Shown here piece by piece: positions 11,306 to 22,407 of a DNA stretch of 64,000 bases. Each line of letters begins with the position of its first letter. Within the stretch, counting starts at the first letter, position 1. The notes below the pieces were generated by a model that did not search any database, was not told the DNA's origin, and saw only the letters and a program-made list of their open reading frames with translations. The stretch is from Drosophila miranda. Its lineage: Eukaryota; Arthropoda; Insecta; Diptera; Drosophilidae. Where the stretch lies: contig NC_046676.1 in NCBI RefSeq assembly GCF_003369915.1, positions 8,711,501-8,775,500 on the forward strand, in the 5' to 3' direction. The translations under genes and the position numbers were made by a program.

Positions 11306-12871
11306 GCAGAGATCTTTACTCATATTATGTCTCTTTGGTTCTCCTCATTCAATATTATGAATAAACACAGAGAATACGCTCTCGCTCTCATAAGACAGTA
11401 GAAATAGGATCTGCTCTTTCGAGGCAGGCAAATGACTCATTTTTTCAAATGATTAAAGAAAAAAACAATCGTTCTATGAATGCAAGAGCAGGGAGAATTT
11501 AAATTCTCACTACGCCAGCTCTCCCGCTCAGGTGTTGTATTGATTTTAATGCCGGCTACTTTGATTTTAGAACGAGAAAGAACAGCGTAAGATAGCGTTC
11601 TAGTAAAAGTTTGGGCCTGTTCTGTTCGTGTTTGCATGATGTTTTGAGACATTTCAGTATATCGCCAGACGTTTCGGCGAGCGGTAATGGCACGAACGAA
11701 ACGGATAAAATCCCGGACCCAGAAAACAGGCCTCCAATAGCGTTCAAAGTAATTGGCGCCTCAATCACTGAAGGGTGAAGCATTAATAGCAACTAGAAAA
11801 CACCTGTCAAGTGCAATAATAGCGGGTCGTGGTGTGGCAAGCAGAGCAAGTGTGAAGTGAAACAATTATTTTTGGAAGTTCGTAAGTGCATCGTTAAAAA
11901 GACGCCGCACCGATTAGATAATGGGAGAGTCCCCATTATCGACTGGCCCAGACCCTGGACGCTTAGTCAATGCACCTGAACGCTTGGCAAATGTTCTCAC
12001 AAACTCAATGAATTAATAAGGCATGGGCGTATTTTAATGGTAGTTGCACTTCCACCTAACCCAAAACCCCATGCGGATCCCAGACTACGTGCTGGGCAAT
12101 TCCCCCCATGGCTCATCCATAATGCATCTGAGAATCTCCATTTATAGTCAGCACGCATCAATCATTTAGCGCTGGCCTGCGGCAGCTACTCCCCGATGCA
12201 CTCTACACTTTTGTTTACCGCTGTGTGGCATGCAACAATTCATCTCAATTGGCCACGATTGGATTGCATGCATGCACAGAAATATTTACTTGATGTTCGT
12301 CCCAAGACGCTGAAACCATTCATTGATCATGAAGTATTCCTGTAATTAATAAGTTGCTGAGATGCCACACCATCACACACGTCTGCCACAGCCAGGGGTC
12401 TCGACTTAACGATACCCAGTAGTCAGATGCTTTTAGAGGAGTATCGGAGCTCAGGGTAATCTTTTTGAACACAACGAATTGCTTAACTTTTAGATGATAA
12501 CGACAAATACATTGGCTATGCCCACCGATTAACAAATGTTACTGAATGACTTGTGGACAGACATCGGTAACAGACATTAGATAAGCTTACAAAAAGGTAC
12601 AGCATATATACTAATTAAAAAGTATTCACCAAATAATTCCCTTGAACCCTTGTTGCCGGTAAAAATAAATATTCTATAAATACATACGTACATATATTTG
12701 TGTATATTCCAAGATTCCATTCACACAAAAACACCAAACGCTCCCCATAGGTCTATCAACTAATCTTCAATATATGTACTTCGAATCCCATGACTCTGGA
12801 GCAGCGGTTAAGTGACTTATTGAACACGTACCAAGATTCCTACGGCAGATACCACTTGGGTAAAGGATAAA
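11306..12871. other. Intergenic, upstream of the OCT-like transporter gene
   Basis: About 1.5 kb without a recognisable gene. It probably contains the promoter and 5' UTR of the transporter gene. A perfect hairpin-like inverted repeat (ATAATGGG / CCCATTAT with a 6-base loop) lies near 11916-11940. An AT-rich stretch with ACATACGTACAT-like words lies near 12680. Nothing else stands out. Confidence 0.5.
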
Positions 12872-15071
12872 ATGTCCCCTTCAGCAGCCGGAGCCACGAC
12901 AGACCTATTGGACTTTGATGAAATACTCACTCAAATTGGGGAGTTCGGACGCTATCAGCGGCGGAACTATCTGCTTATCTGTCTGCCCGTTCTGTTTGCC
13001 GCAGCAAACAGTCTGTCGTATGTGTTCACTGCTGGCAAACCCACCTACCGCTGCTACATACCCGGGTGCGACAGCATCCAGGCGCCAGAGTACCATGCCG
13101 ACTGGCTGCACATAGCTGTGCCTGGAACTTGGAGCAAGAAGGGTTTGTTCACGCCAGCCAACTGCGATCGGTATGTGGCCAACGAGACGAGTGGTTTCAG
13201 CTGGGACCCTCTACAGCCGGGACAATGTACGGCCGATAACTTCACACAGGAGGAGGAGCGTTGCCTACAGTTCGTGTACGGGACCCAGGAGCGAACCATT
13301 GTGCAGGAGTGGCAGCTGACGTGCCAGGAGAATGCCTGGAAGCTGGCCTTTGTGGGAACCACACACTTTGCGGGACTGGTGATCGGTACCGCGTTGTTCG
13401 GTTACCTGGCCGATCGGTGAGTCTGATCGACGAAACATAGACCCATTCAGTATCCTCCGATTTGTCCACTTTCAGATTTGGACGCAAGCGCATATTCTTG
13501 TTCTGCATCGTGTTCATGGCTGTGACTGGAATAGCGCAGGCCCTGGCCTGGGACTACATCAGTTTTCTGAGCTTTGCCTTGCTAAATGCCGTTGGCACCT
13601 CCGGCGTGTATCCGCTGGCTTTCATTATTGGCGTGGAGATGGTGGGGCCGAGGAAGCGCGAGATGTCCTCCATTGTGCTAAACTATTTCTATGCGGTGGG
13701 CGAAGCCCTGTTGGGGTTGTCCGTGTTCATTCCCAATTGGCGGCACTTACAGCTTATACTGTCTATACCACCGCTGCTCTTTTTGGGATACTTTTGGATT
13801 GTGCCAGAGTCGGTAAGGTGGCTATTGGCTCGCAACCAGCGGGAGAAGGCTGGCGTGATTATTCGGAGAGCGGCGGAGGTCAATCGCCGGGATATTTCCA
13901 TTGAGTTGCTGGCCAGTTTCAAGCAGCAGGAACTAGACATGGAAAGTACCGACTATGATCCGAAGGAGAAACAAGAAAATAACCAAATTTGGCTGGCCGT
14001 CAAGGAGGTTTTTGCATCTCATGTTTTGATTATTCGCTATGTGAACATGCTCTTCATTTGGGCCGTCAATGCCATCGTCTACTATGGACTCTCCCTGAAC
14101 TCGACCAGCTTGAGTGGCAACAAGTATCTGAACTTTACCCTGGTCTGCCTTGTGGAAATCCCCGGCTACAGCTTGGCGTGGGTAAGTTCAGTATCAGTAT
14201 CCATCAGAAATCGTCCCAAATTTATGATCCATCTTTTTACAGCTGTGCCTGCGAAAACTAGGCCGCAAACTTGCTCTGTCTGGATCCCTGCTGCTCTGTT
14301 CGATCACCTGTGTGGCCAGCGGCTATATGACTATGCGTATGTGGTAGACTTAACAATTTAGACTTAAAACTAATTTTAATGCGAGCGCTTTCTGTGCATG
14401 CCTGCAAAGTACAAGTCGAGGGAAATCCCAGCGGACTTCAAGCTGAGGGTAAATATTCGTGGAGTCGGGGTCCATCTCCATGTTTGGTTGCATACCGCTT
14501 TAGTCATAGTTTATGCGTGCTTTTTCTTAAATGCGAATAATGTGTCTTCTTTTATAATTCCATCTAAGGTGCCAACTGGTTGATTGTGACGCTCTTTCTC
14601 ATTGGAAAGCTGGGCATCACGTCCTCGTTTGCCGTCATCTATACGTACACCGCGGAAATGATGCCAACGGTTTGTGAAGACCTTCAAATTGACTAATTTG
14701 ATAGACTAGTTCACATGGTTGTAATCTTCCATAGGTCATACGTAGTGGAGGCGTTGGTGTCATGTCCACCTTTGCTCGCTGTGGTGCCATGCTGGCTCCC
14801 TTTGTGCCGCTGCTGGTAGGTTATTTATACATTCAATCAAACAGTTTTAGCCATCGTTTTCATCCACGCAGGGATCATACTACGAGCCCCTACCACTGCT
14901 GCTCTTTGGAGCCGCCTCGCTGATTGCTGGTCTCCTTTCGCTGCTGCTGCCGGAAACCTTTCACATGAAGCTGCCCGATACGGTAGGTTCCGGGGGCAGC
15001 CATACGTTGCTATATTTATATCTTACATTATTATATTGCAGGTAGAAGAGGCCATCGCTTTGGGAAAATAA
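12872..15071 (+). CDS. Organic cation transporter-like MFS protein
   Basis: I predict seven coding exons: 12872-13416, 13476-14181, 14243-14336, 14569-14669, 14735-14815, 14872-14982 and 15042-15071. All are in phase and give about 555 residues. The product has the SLC22-type layout. TM1 is followed by a large extracellular loop with several Cys and possible N-glycosylation sites (about residues 45-150, ending in a QEWQLTC motif). Next comes the MFS signature GYLADRFGRKR after TM2, then PESVRWLL after TM6, TM7-TM12, and a short tail ending LPDTVEEAIALGK. Members move organic cations, carnitine or related solutes across the plasma membrane; the substrate cannot be told from the sequence. I think it corresponds to D. 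melanogaster CG4630. The gene faces the TMEM186-like gene tail-to-tail. Confidence 0.9.
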
Positions 15072-15226
15072 TAAAGGAAATTATTGTAGGAGCAAATCCT
15101 GCGAATACAATCTCTCAACAATTAGACTTAGATGATATTATTTTCTTGATGTTAGGACTGTACAATTAAACGTTTGCACACCTAGTAACTAGTAACAAGT
15201 GTCTACAATCTTATGCTTCTTAGGTA

Positions 15227-15902
15227 TTAATCTCCAAAGAGACCCTCAAACAGTTGCGGATCGGCAATGTTGCCAAAACGATTCAACAATTTGTAGCGCC
15301 TTTTGGCATCACTCCGCAGGGTTATGGGCAAAAAGAATCTCAGTTGGCTCATTGTCCCCCGTTCCCAGCTGGGGAGCAAATCATCGGTCTCCACCAAAGT
15401 CTCTACACGGCGGCCCCAGAAATCCACATAGGCAAGCTTCAGCATGTCCTGCTGCTCGTTGATGTAGATAAATCCAACGAGATTTGTCGCTGCAAAACTG
15501 GCTAGGGTTAGGGTTATCAGCCCACTAACCCCTATGGCGGCATAGATTCCCAGTGCATCCGTAGCGTGTCCGGACTGTTCGAGAGCAAAGGCAATGGGAG
15601 CTCCCGCAGCTGTAAGAACAGCCTGGTAGATTTTTAACCTATTAAATGCAGCCACCAGGCGTATTGACGGCAGGCTGTAAATGGTCCGCCATTCGGAAAA
15701 GCCAGTTTCAGCGAGGATCGGGGTTTTTTTGGGTGCAGTTCCAAGGCGGCGTTGATGCAACTGTTGTATCGCTGCAGGCACAGAGCTTGGCCATCTTACT
15801 CTTGTAATATGAGATCTGCACAGTTGTTGTAACACTAAATGTATTTAAATTTATCTCATATATTAAAAAAACCTCGGTTTTCTTATGTAAAAAAAACTTA
15901 CT
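15227..15902 (-). CDS. TMEM186-like mitochondrial complex I assembly protein
   Basis: The main exon, 15834-15227, encodes residues 2-202. The in-frame stretch upstream runs into a stop at 15845-15847 and contains no ATG. A 67-bp intron (donor GTAAGT at 15901, acceptor TTTAG ending at 15835) joins the A at 15902 to TG, so the start codon appears to be made by splicing. An alternative in-frame ATG lies 69 nt further upstream in the same 5' exon; it would add 23 mostly neutral or acidic residues. The split-ATG form starts MLQQLCRSHITRVRW, a good mitochondrial presequence. Two hydrophobic segments follow at about residues 72-90 and 95-122, matching TMEM186, an inner-membrane factor of the MCIA complex that builds complex I. 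The upstream exon has out-of-frame ATGs. Confidence 0.8.
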
Positions 15903-16130
15903 TGCGTTTGTTTTGAAAATATAATCAATCAGCTGTGCAGTTATCGATGACACATCCACCAACGGGCACATTGCCAGCTGATCCACACGAAACGCGTTAG
16001 GAACACGCAAGTGCGAAACAGCTGCTTTTCGAGCTGATCGCTCCGGCGGAGCCAGCCAGCCACAGACGACATGATCAGACACGTTAGTCGCTCAATGTAG
16101 CCATTTAGTGATATTCAATCCTTTTTTGCT

Positions 16131-16192
16131 ATGCTTACTGTCTTATTTAATTTGCCCCCTGCTTACTGCCTTATTTAATCTTCCCCCTCCAC
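16131..16192. repeat. 28-bp tandem duplication
   Basis: Two adjacent copies of a 28-bp unit beginning GCTTACTG and ending in a C-rich stretch. They differ at about two positions and lie just before an AG dinucleotide that could be a splice acceptor. Confidence 0.6.
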
Positions 16193-16300
16193 AGGATGCG
16201 CACCCTCGGCGCTGGCACATGTATTGGCCAGTGCTGCCCATTCAGTCATGCTGTATTGGCCGCGCTTTTTGAATTTCAGCAGGTGCCAAAGAGCATTCTA

Positions 16301-16308
16301 TGACGTCA
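16301..16308. promoter_or_regulatory. CRE palindrome TGACGTCA
   Basis: Perfect cAMP-response-element/ATF palindrome about 580 bp upstream of the AQP start codon. Functional use is inferred only. Confidence 0.35.
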
Positions 16309-16890
16309 ACAGTGCGCATATTGAGCATTAGTTTAATTATAACCAAAGCCAGATGACTGCCCGGCGAGCAAAGAGAACGATCAATAAATAATTCGCTAGC
16401 ACAAAATATCAGTCAGCGGCCAATTCTCAGTGTTCGCGGCGGCCCTACGGGACACACATTGTATTGTATCCAATCCTCCAATTGCGTAGTATGTATTTTC
16501 TGGGACAATCCATCATAGCACCGGACATTTCATGCACAAAAAAAAAACTTGAACTTGAGTTTAAGTCACTTCTAGCAGTGTGGTGCGAGGTCAAATCATT
16601 TCAGAAAAACACAATAATTGCAATAAGAGCAAATGGGATTCAAAGAAAGAACAGTATCGTATCTATTTTTAGTCCATTTTTTTGTGTGCTTAGATTAAGT
16701 AGTGTGTGACATGAACATGCCTATGCATAGAAAACCAATTTTACTAGAAACAAAAGTGTTGCCATCATCCATACCCGGCCAAGGTTGAGGCAGGAGAAGT
16801 CTTAAAGTCAGCATTGTTTTCATATCATATATGTATAATCACTAAGGAGTGCCTGGTCTTTCAATGGACTTATTCAAATATTTTTAGGAC

Positions 16891-17840
16891 ATGTCGATGG
16901 CATCGCTGGGTGTCAGCGGGATCTTTATGGTCGGCTGCTGTGTGGCTGCCCAGATTGCCCGCCTGGTTAGCCGGCGCTTGGTGACACGGGAGGGAATCGT
17001 GCCCATTCTGGTCAACGAGGCGATAGCCGCCGCCGAGCTCTGTGCCTGTTGCTTCGAGCTGATCATAGGTGAGTTATGAGTGGTGAGTGGTGCATGTGCG
17101 ATGGACTCGAGTGTGGGCTAAGGTTTTGCCGTTGTCAGTGGCGGACAACTTTGGTGTGGCGGCCTATGCTGTCTGCCTGTTCGTGCTGACGGTGTGGTGG
17201 GGGAAGGTCTGGGGCGACGCCTCCGCCTGCCCCTACACGCACATGGAAGACGTACTGGAGGGGCGCACCAGCTTCAAGGAGATGGCACTGCGAACATGGG
17301 CCGAGCTGATGGGCGGCTGCTGCGTCTACCGCATCGTGCAAGTCTTCTGGTGGCTGGAGTTCGCGGAAACCCACAAGGGACGGGCCTTCGAGTCCTGCAG
17401 TGCCGATCTACAGGTCAGCCCCTACCTGGGAGCCGTGATTGAGGGCGTGGCCACACTACTGTGCCGTCTGGCATCGAAAACCCTCAGCGACAAGGAGCCC
17501 AAGTTCGCCAGCTACATCGACTCCTTTATCGGCACCAGCCTGGTGGTGGCAGGTAAGCGTGCGCCCGCTTAAAGCGTGCCTTCCAACTGCTGTCATCTGG
17601 TCTCAAGTAGTTTACGCTTTCAACTATGCCCTGCTTGCAGCCTTCAACTTCTCCGGCGGCTATTTCAATCCGGTGTTGGCCACCGCCCTCAAGTGGGGAT
17701 GTCGCGGCCACACCAACTTCGAGCACATCATTGTCTACTGGATTGGTGCCTGTGTTGGTGCTGTGCTCTCGGTGCCGATCTACAAGCTGCCTATCGTTCG
17801 ACGCTTCCTTCTCGGCGAGGATAAGCCAAAACAGGACTAG
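16891..17840 (+). CDS. AQP: Unorthodox (AQP11/12-type) aquaporin
   Basis: Three exons, 16891-17068, 17139-17552 and 17641-17840, encode 263 residues. The second pore half carries FNPVLATAL, a normal NPA-like box in the form NPV. The first box is highly diverged (ASACPYTHMEDVL) with no Asn-Pro-Ala. That combination is the mark of the superaquaporins (AQP11/AQP12), which are largely intracellular in vertebrates. Six membrane helices and two half-helices can be traced. The C-terminus is charged (GEDKPKQD). I recall the D. melanogaster orthologue as AQP (CG12251). The start ATG at 16891 directly follows an acceptor-like TTTTTAG, so a 5' UTR intron is likely. Water, glycerol or peroxide transport cannot be decided from sequence. 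Confidence 0.88.
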
Positions 17841-18286
17841 GAGCCCACACCCCGCATGGCTAGAAAAGGCAACGGGAAAGACAGGGCTTTCGCAAAGCTA
17901 TAGTATACGTTGATATCTTTACCTTATGCACATGCACATTTGTTAGAATATTTCGATATTTCTATGAGAATTTTTACAAATTAAAGCCGATGGTAATCGT
18001 ATTTTCCTTGTCAATGGAGTTTGAGCTGTTGTATCTGTATACTTTTTCATATTTTAAAAGAATCTAACCGAGCCCTTCCTATACGCTCAAAATGGGCCTA
18101 GGTGAATATTGACACCCTAACTACAGCCCTTAAAACGCTGGAATGCAAGTCTGGGAGTATAATTTCTCATATATAGAGGAATTGCCCAGATCTAAATTTT
18201 AATGAGATCAAGGTAGTCTTGAAATTAACAACAGCTAGACAGAAAAACATTGCCAAATAATTTGGAAATTATTATAAACTGTGAAA
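17841..18286. other. Intergenic between AQP and the tetraspan gene
   Basis: 446 bp of AT-rich sequence holding the AQP 3' UTR and the promoter of the next gene. Nothing else was seen. Confidence 0.5.
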
Positions 18287-18916
18287 ATGATTCAGATCAA
18301 AAAGGTTTTTTGCCTTCTGGAGCTAAAATGGGGTATGTTACTTATTGGGATCGTGGAATTAATACTGTGTTCTATTCTCGGTGGGGTGTGCAGAGGTAAG
18401 TCGAGTACGTAATCTTAAACGTGTCTAAATCATGTGTCTATATTTCAGGAATGCACGTGGATGTGGTTTACTATCTCAGCTTGATTGTCTCCATTCTTCA
18501 CATTGTGGCCTGCGTCCTGCTAATTGTTTCCATTTTCGTGGTATGTGTCCTTGAGAAATCCTTAAGGTATGGGACGCATTATTGTAAACCACTCTTTTTC
18601 CTGTTATTTGCAGCCTAAGAAAGAGCTGGTTATTCTCTACTTGATAACTGGTATCATACGCGTAATTGTCCTTATAGTGGGCATAATTTGGTTGATCTGT
18701 TACGGTTTAGGTAATAAGATACATAATTACCAACCAATCCACACAGAATCCATTATTGTCATGATCATATCTTTGGGTAAGCATGTTTCTCGTGTCATTT
18801 CTGGGAAAAAAAAAAACCAGCATATCGCTATTTGGCCCACAGTTCTCACCGTGTACTTTTGGCTATGCGTCTACTCATGGTTCAAGAAACTCGGTGGCTC
18901 TACCCCAGTGGATTAA
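18287..18916 (+). CDS. Small four-helix membrane protein (DUF4728/pasiflora-like)
   Basis: Four exons, 18287-18395, 18449-18540, 18614-18776 and 18843-18916, join in phase to 145 residues. Four hydrophobic helices are evident: about residues 15-34, 45-68, 73-97 and 113-130. The loop between helices 1 and 2 is short. The end CVYSWFKKL is like that of the insect DUF4728 tetraspan family, which includes the septate-junction proteins Pasiflora 1 and 2. The assignment rests on topology and this terminal motif, so it is tentative. The first in-frame ATG was used (18287). Introns are small (53-73 bp). Confidence 0.65.
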
Positions 18917-19446
18917 TAAGTCGATCATCCTTGGAACTTGAAAAACCATTCTCAATAGCCAATACTCGTCGAAATTCAATTGAAGTCTAATATTTTCTAT
19001 AATTAAATTAAGTAGTCCTCGAAATATGTTCTTTATGTTTCTAGTATCTTGCACTCGATCAGGAAAAACACTTATTCGTTCGTTTTCCCTTATTTTTCAA
19101 GCTTTTCATTAGGCTGATAGATGACACTCTGCAATAGCAGATAGAAAGGACTATACTATCGACTGAGGAAATACATAAACCAGTCACATCCGTACCCCAA
19201 CGCCACTAACACTCCTGTTGACTTGCGGTGAGCCAAAAATACACATTCGGGTATTTCAGAACCAAGGGACGTTGAAGCTGGGACAGGAGCCAACTTCAAA
19301 AAGCAGCAAATCGAAACACTCGAATTTAAACAGGAGGATTTAGATAAATTCAAAAATTTATTAACAAACATGCACCGCAGAACTACAGCTAGATCACTCC
19401 CTCACTTTACTTGTATGTACAAAGCACTTGCCCCATAGGCTTCGTC
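18917..19446. other. Convergent 3' region, tetraspan gene and bZIP gene
   Basis: 530 bp with no recognisable gene, holding both 3' UTRs. Confidence 0.5.
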
Positions 19447-20100
19447 TCACATCTGGCGAGGCATCGAGAGCAGGCCACCGGCGGCGGTGGCACCCAGGAG
19501 CTGCCGCACCGTCTGCAATTCGTCGCGTAGGGCCAGCACCTGAGCCCGTAGAATGGAGTTCTCCTGCTCGAGAAGAGCGGCCCGAAAGGCAATGCGATCC
19601 TCTCGGATCTTGCGGGCATCCCGTGACTTCTTCGCCGCCTCGTTGTTCCGCTTGCGCCGCTCATAGTACTTGGCATCCTTCTGGGCATCCGGAATCGGTC
19701 GCTTCTCGCCGCGTGACCGTCGGTGCAAGAAGCCGGGAAACATGCCGCCAACTACACCCACACCCACACGATGATTCAACTCCATCAGGGGAAACTCCAG
19801 GGCCTGCAGGGCGTGGTTCGGCGGAGCAATGTACTCGAAGGCGGGCAGAGTGGAATTCTTGCTATTGATCAGGTTGGGAATACTGAGGCCCGGCAGACGT
19901 AGGCTATGACTGTGGCTGTGACCGTGACTGTGCGGGGCTCCAAAGGAATACAACGCTTTTTTCGGTTCGAGTTCCAGCTCCATCTCGCTATGAAGCGACA
20001 GGGTCTCGGTCACGTCCAGGATGGGCGATTTGCAGGGCGTCGGCGGCGGTGCCTGTGACTGAGCTGAAGGCGATGCGGGTGAATGCATCCCGGCCAACAT
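19447..20100 (-). CDS. PAR/E4BP4-type bZIP transcription factor
   Basis: Single-exon frame of 217 residues. The C-terminal part is a bZIP: a basic region (KDAKYYERRKRNNEAAKKSR, about residues 140-160) followed by heptads (FRAALLEQENSILRAQVLAL). The basic region with RRKRNNEAAKKSRDARK is of the PAR/E4BP4 class, to which Drosophila giant, vrille and Pdp1 belong. The N-terminal half is low complexity, with a His-rich patch (HSHGHSHSHS) and a Pro/Ser-rich start. A DNA-binding transcription factor is secure; the exact orthologue is not. It may be the D. melanogaster CG7786 type. ATG at 20100 is the first in frame; an upstream coding exon cannot be excluded. Confidence 0.85.
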   Translation of the reverse strand: MLAGMHSPASPSAQSQAPPPTPCKSPILDVTETLSLHSEMELELEPKKALYSFGAPHSHGHSHSHSLRLPGLSIPNLINSKNSTLPAFEYIAPPNHALQALEFPLMELNHRVGVGVVGGMFPGFLHRRSRGEKRPIPDAQKDAKYYERRKRNNEAAKKSRDARKIREDRIAFRAALLEQENSILRAQVLALRDELQTVRQLLGATAAGGLLSMPRQM

Positions 20101-21903
20101 TCTGGCGATAAGCCTCGGACTTCCGTTCGCGGCAACGTCCGCGGTGTGTCTAAAAGCGGAGCACTAAAAGGTGGATTCCTGGTCTGGCGACCACCTGCCT
20201 GGTCTGGTAATTATAGGTTCCTGTCACACAACCCCATCCGCATACCCCTGGCAACCCCACCACGGGCAGCCGATTTGGTTGGGGACCTCGGCTAAGTCCT
20301 AAGCCAGCCAAAACGCCCTCCCGTCTGATTCAACCAATCACGCAATGTTGACGGTAATTATTCGTCAAATACATGACACTTTTCCACGCCGACTGGCATT
20401 TATATTGCTGCCCGGTTACAAGGACTTCATATAACTGGTTAGTGGGACTACACCCACCCAGTCCCCGGCCTCAAGTTGACCACATGTCGCCCTGATTTAC
20501 CCACCCGCCACAGCCACAGCCCCAGGTTATATAGGAGTTGACCAACTGTTATGCGGCGCAAGAGGTTGTGGAAAGTCCAGGGGGCAGAGACTGAACTGGC
20601 CAATGGGAATGCCGAGTCTCGACCGTCATTTTATTGGGGAAAGTTGCTGTAATAGTCTGTAAAAAGGGGCGGACTAATGCCAATCGATTTTTGCAATAAG
20701 CTATATCTATTACTCTTCATCCCAGGAAACGTAACTCCAGGAAGCAAGCCAAAAAGTGCAACGTCAGAGCGACCCGACCCCGATTTGGCGAATCCTTCAA
20801 AAGAAGACATCAAGCAAACTAATCGCAACTCCAATTTGATCAAGCATGACTCTCCAGAATTTGAACAGAGAAGAACCAAATAAGAGTTATTTGCATACGA
20901 GTATTCCCACCGTACCACCACCAAAAAAGAAATATTCATATAACGACAGTGTAGTGCAGTATGGTTTTCCATATTGTTTCACTCAAAGATAATCTAAGAA
21001 GTTACAATCCCCCCTTGGCGTAGAAGTCCCGGAACGCTACTTTTACCGTCTTCCAGCACGAGTCTTCGTTCAACCCGTTCATGTGCCCCATACCATCCCA
21101 TCAAATTTCGTCCCGTGCCGTGCAGTTGAGAAAGTGTCACCTGTTTGTAAAGGTTAATTGGCAGTTTGAGCCCCGGGCACCACATCGTAGCCGGAAGTTA
21201 GACGGCAAAACAGTCGCATCCTCATAACATTTCGTAAGGTATGCGCTAATTTATTATCTGTGGGTAAAAGTTTTGCCACAGTTAACCCTTTGACTGGCGT
21301 GGCACTGAGTTATGTCTATTATTCGATGTCTTTTATGGCGCGTCGCCCGACAATGGGTGGAATCCGGAATACGGAATAGGAGGATTGCGTGCTGGGGTGA
21401 CATGTCTGATCTAATAGAAGAACGGGTTTACCATACATATTTAAAAACTATACTATGCATATATGTCTTTAGGAATACAATTAGTAGAGAAATCTATAAA
21501 TTGCCTCCCATCCGAAGGACTACGACTAATGCAATGGGAGGAACGGAGAGAACCCTTCGGACAGAGACTATTTTACTATAAGTATTGGGCAAATTACCAA
21601 GTAATAAAAACCCCGAACATGTAATTGTTTCAATATTTGTACTCTATTTTACTGGGTCAATAATTGGAGAGCACAAGGGACCTCGACACCGACAAACCGT
21701 TAATGACACCTCTAATTGGATGACATTAGCGCTTGGGATTTGAGGCAACACAACTCCGAGTAGGCATGACTAAGTAGCCCCTGCCTAAAATGAGTTCACA
21801 TACATGTGATATATGTATAAGCCCCGTTCTGCTTGTCCGAGATACAGGCGAAAAAATATTGTAGAATACGAATAAATATAGAACTGCCACGAGACCAATC
21901 AAT
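20101..21903. other. Intergenic, 1.8 kb
   Basis: The bZIP promoter lies on the left (leftward). The rest has no recognised gene. A 68-codon open frame on plus at 20677-20883 with a weakly hydrophobic N-terminus is the only coding candidate. The region lies near the presumed synteny break. Confidence 0.4.
20677..20883 (+). CDS. Candidate small ORF, unknown
   Basis: 68 codons. The N-terminus has a short hydrophobic stretch (LYLLLFI) that could be a weak signal peptide; the rest is polar and charged, ending in Arg/Lys. I do not recognise it. It lies alone between the bZIP gene and the orphan gene at 21904. It could be a small secreted-protein gene or chance. Only the open frame and its composition support it. 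Confidence 0.2.
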   Translation: MPIDFCNKLYLLLFIPGNVTPGSKPKSATSERPDPDLANPSKEDIKQTNRNSNLIKHDSPEFEQRRTK

Positions 21904-22407
21904 ATGTCTGACGAGGCACCGATTGGCGACTGTGCGCCGAGCACTTCGAGTCTGCCCTTCAACGCTTATCATATCCACTTGCCGCTCTACATCATGGACA
22001 TGGTGCGCGTCTTTCAGGATCATCCCAGCTACGTCGATGGCATACAGGAGGCTACTATCATAGAGATGCTAAAAAAGGAGTAAGACATGCATTACAATAA
22101 TCTCACAATGCACACATGTAAGCCAAACAATATATTCCTCCATCATCACAGACCATTCGCCTGTGGCGATCTGGAAGCCCAGGTGAAGACAGCCCTCATG
22201 TACCTCACTGCCAAGGGCTTCGTACGTTACATTGGCAATGGGTATCGCACGCTGGGACCTTTTGCGAAGCTGTCCAATTCCCGATCTGCGCGCCACTTCA
22301 AGCAGACATGGCAGCGCATTGCCGCCTTTCAGATGCTTCACGGTGGCAGCCCGGAGGCTTCCACCAGCAGCACTGGCAATTGCCCTCAGCGCGGGTCCAG
22401 CTGCTAA
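21904..22407 (+). CDS. Small orphan protein, possible winged-helix (DUF4777-like)
   Basis: Two exons, 21904-22079 and 22152-22407, with donor GTAAG and acceptor CACAG, give 143 residues. The middle part has the rhythm of a short winged-helix module: helix (DGIQEATIIEMLKKE), helix (LEAQVKTALMYLTAKGFV), then a beta-wing (RYIGNGYRTLGP). This resembles the small insect-specific DUF4777 proteins, often testis-expressed. The C-terminus is Ser/Gly/Cys-rich and low complexity. No enzyme motif is seen. Family placement is a guess from the pattern; that it is a spliced coding gene is more secure, because the two exons only make sense together. Confidence 0.55.

Larger units (their letters stand above)
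15903..16890. other. Divergent region between the TMEM186-like gene and AQP
   Basis: It holds the TMEM186-like 5' UTR exon and promoter on the left, and probably a 5' UTR exon of the aquaporin on the right: the acceptor TTTTTAG directly precedes GACATG at 16891. A nearly perfect 28-bp tandem duplication lies at about 16131-16192, and a palindromic CRE (TGACGTCA) at 16301-16308. Confidence 0.5.

Noticed and set aside
11916-11940. Inverted repeat ATAATGGG/CCCATTAT
   Set aside because: An 8-bp stem alone in AT-rich DNA is expected by chance, and nothing nearby suggests use as a terminator or element end.
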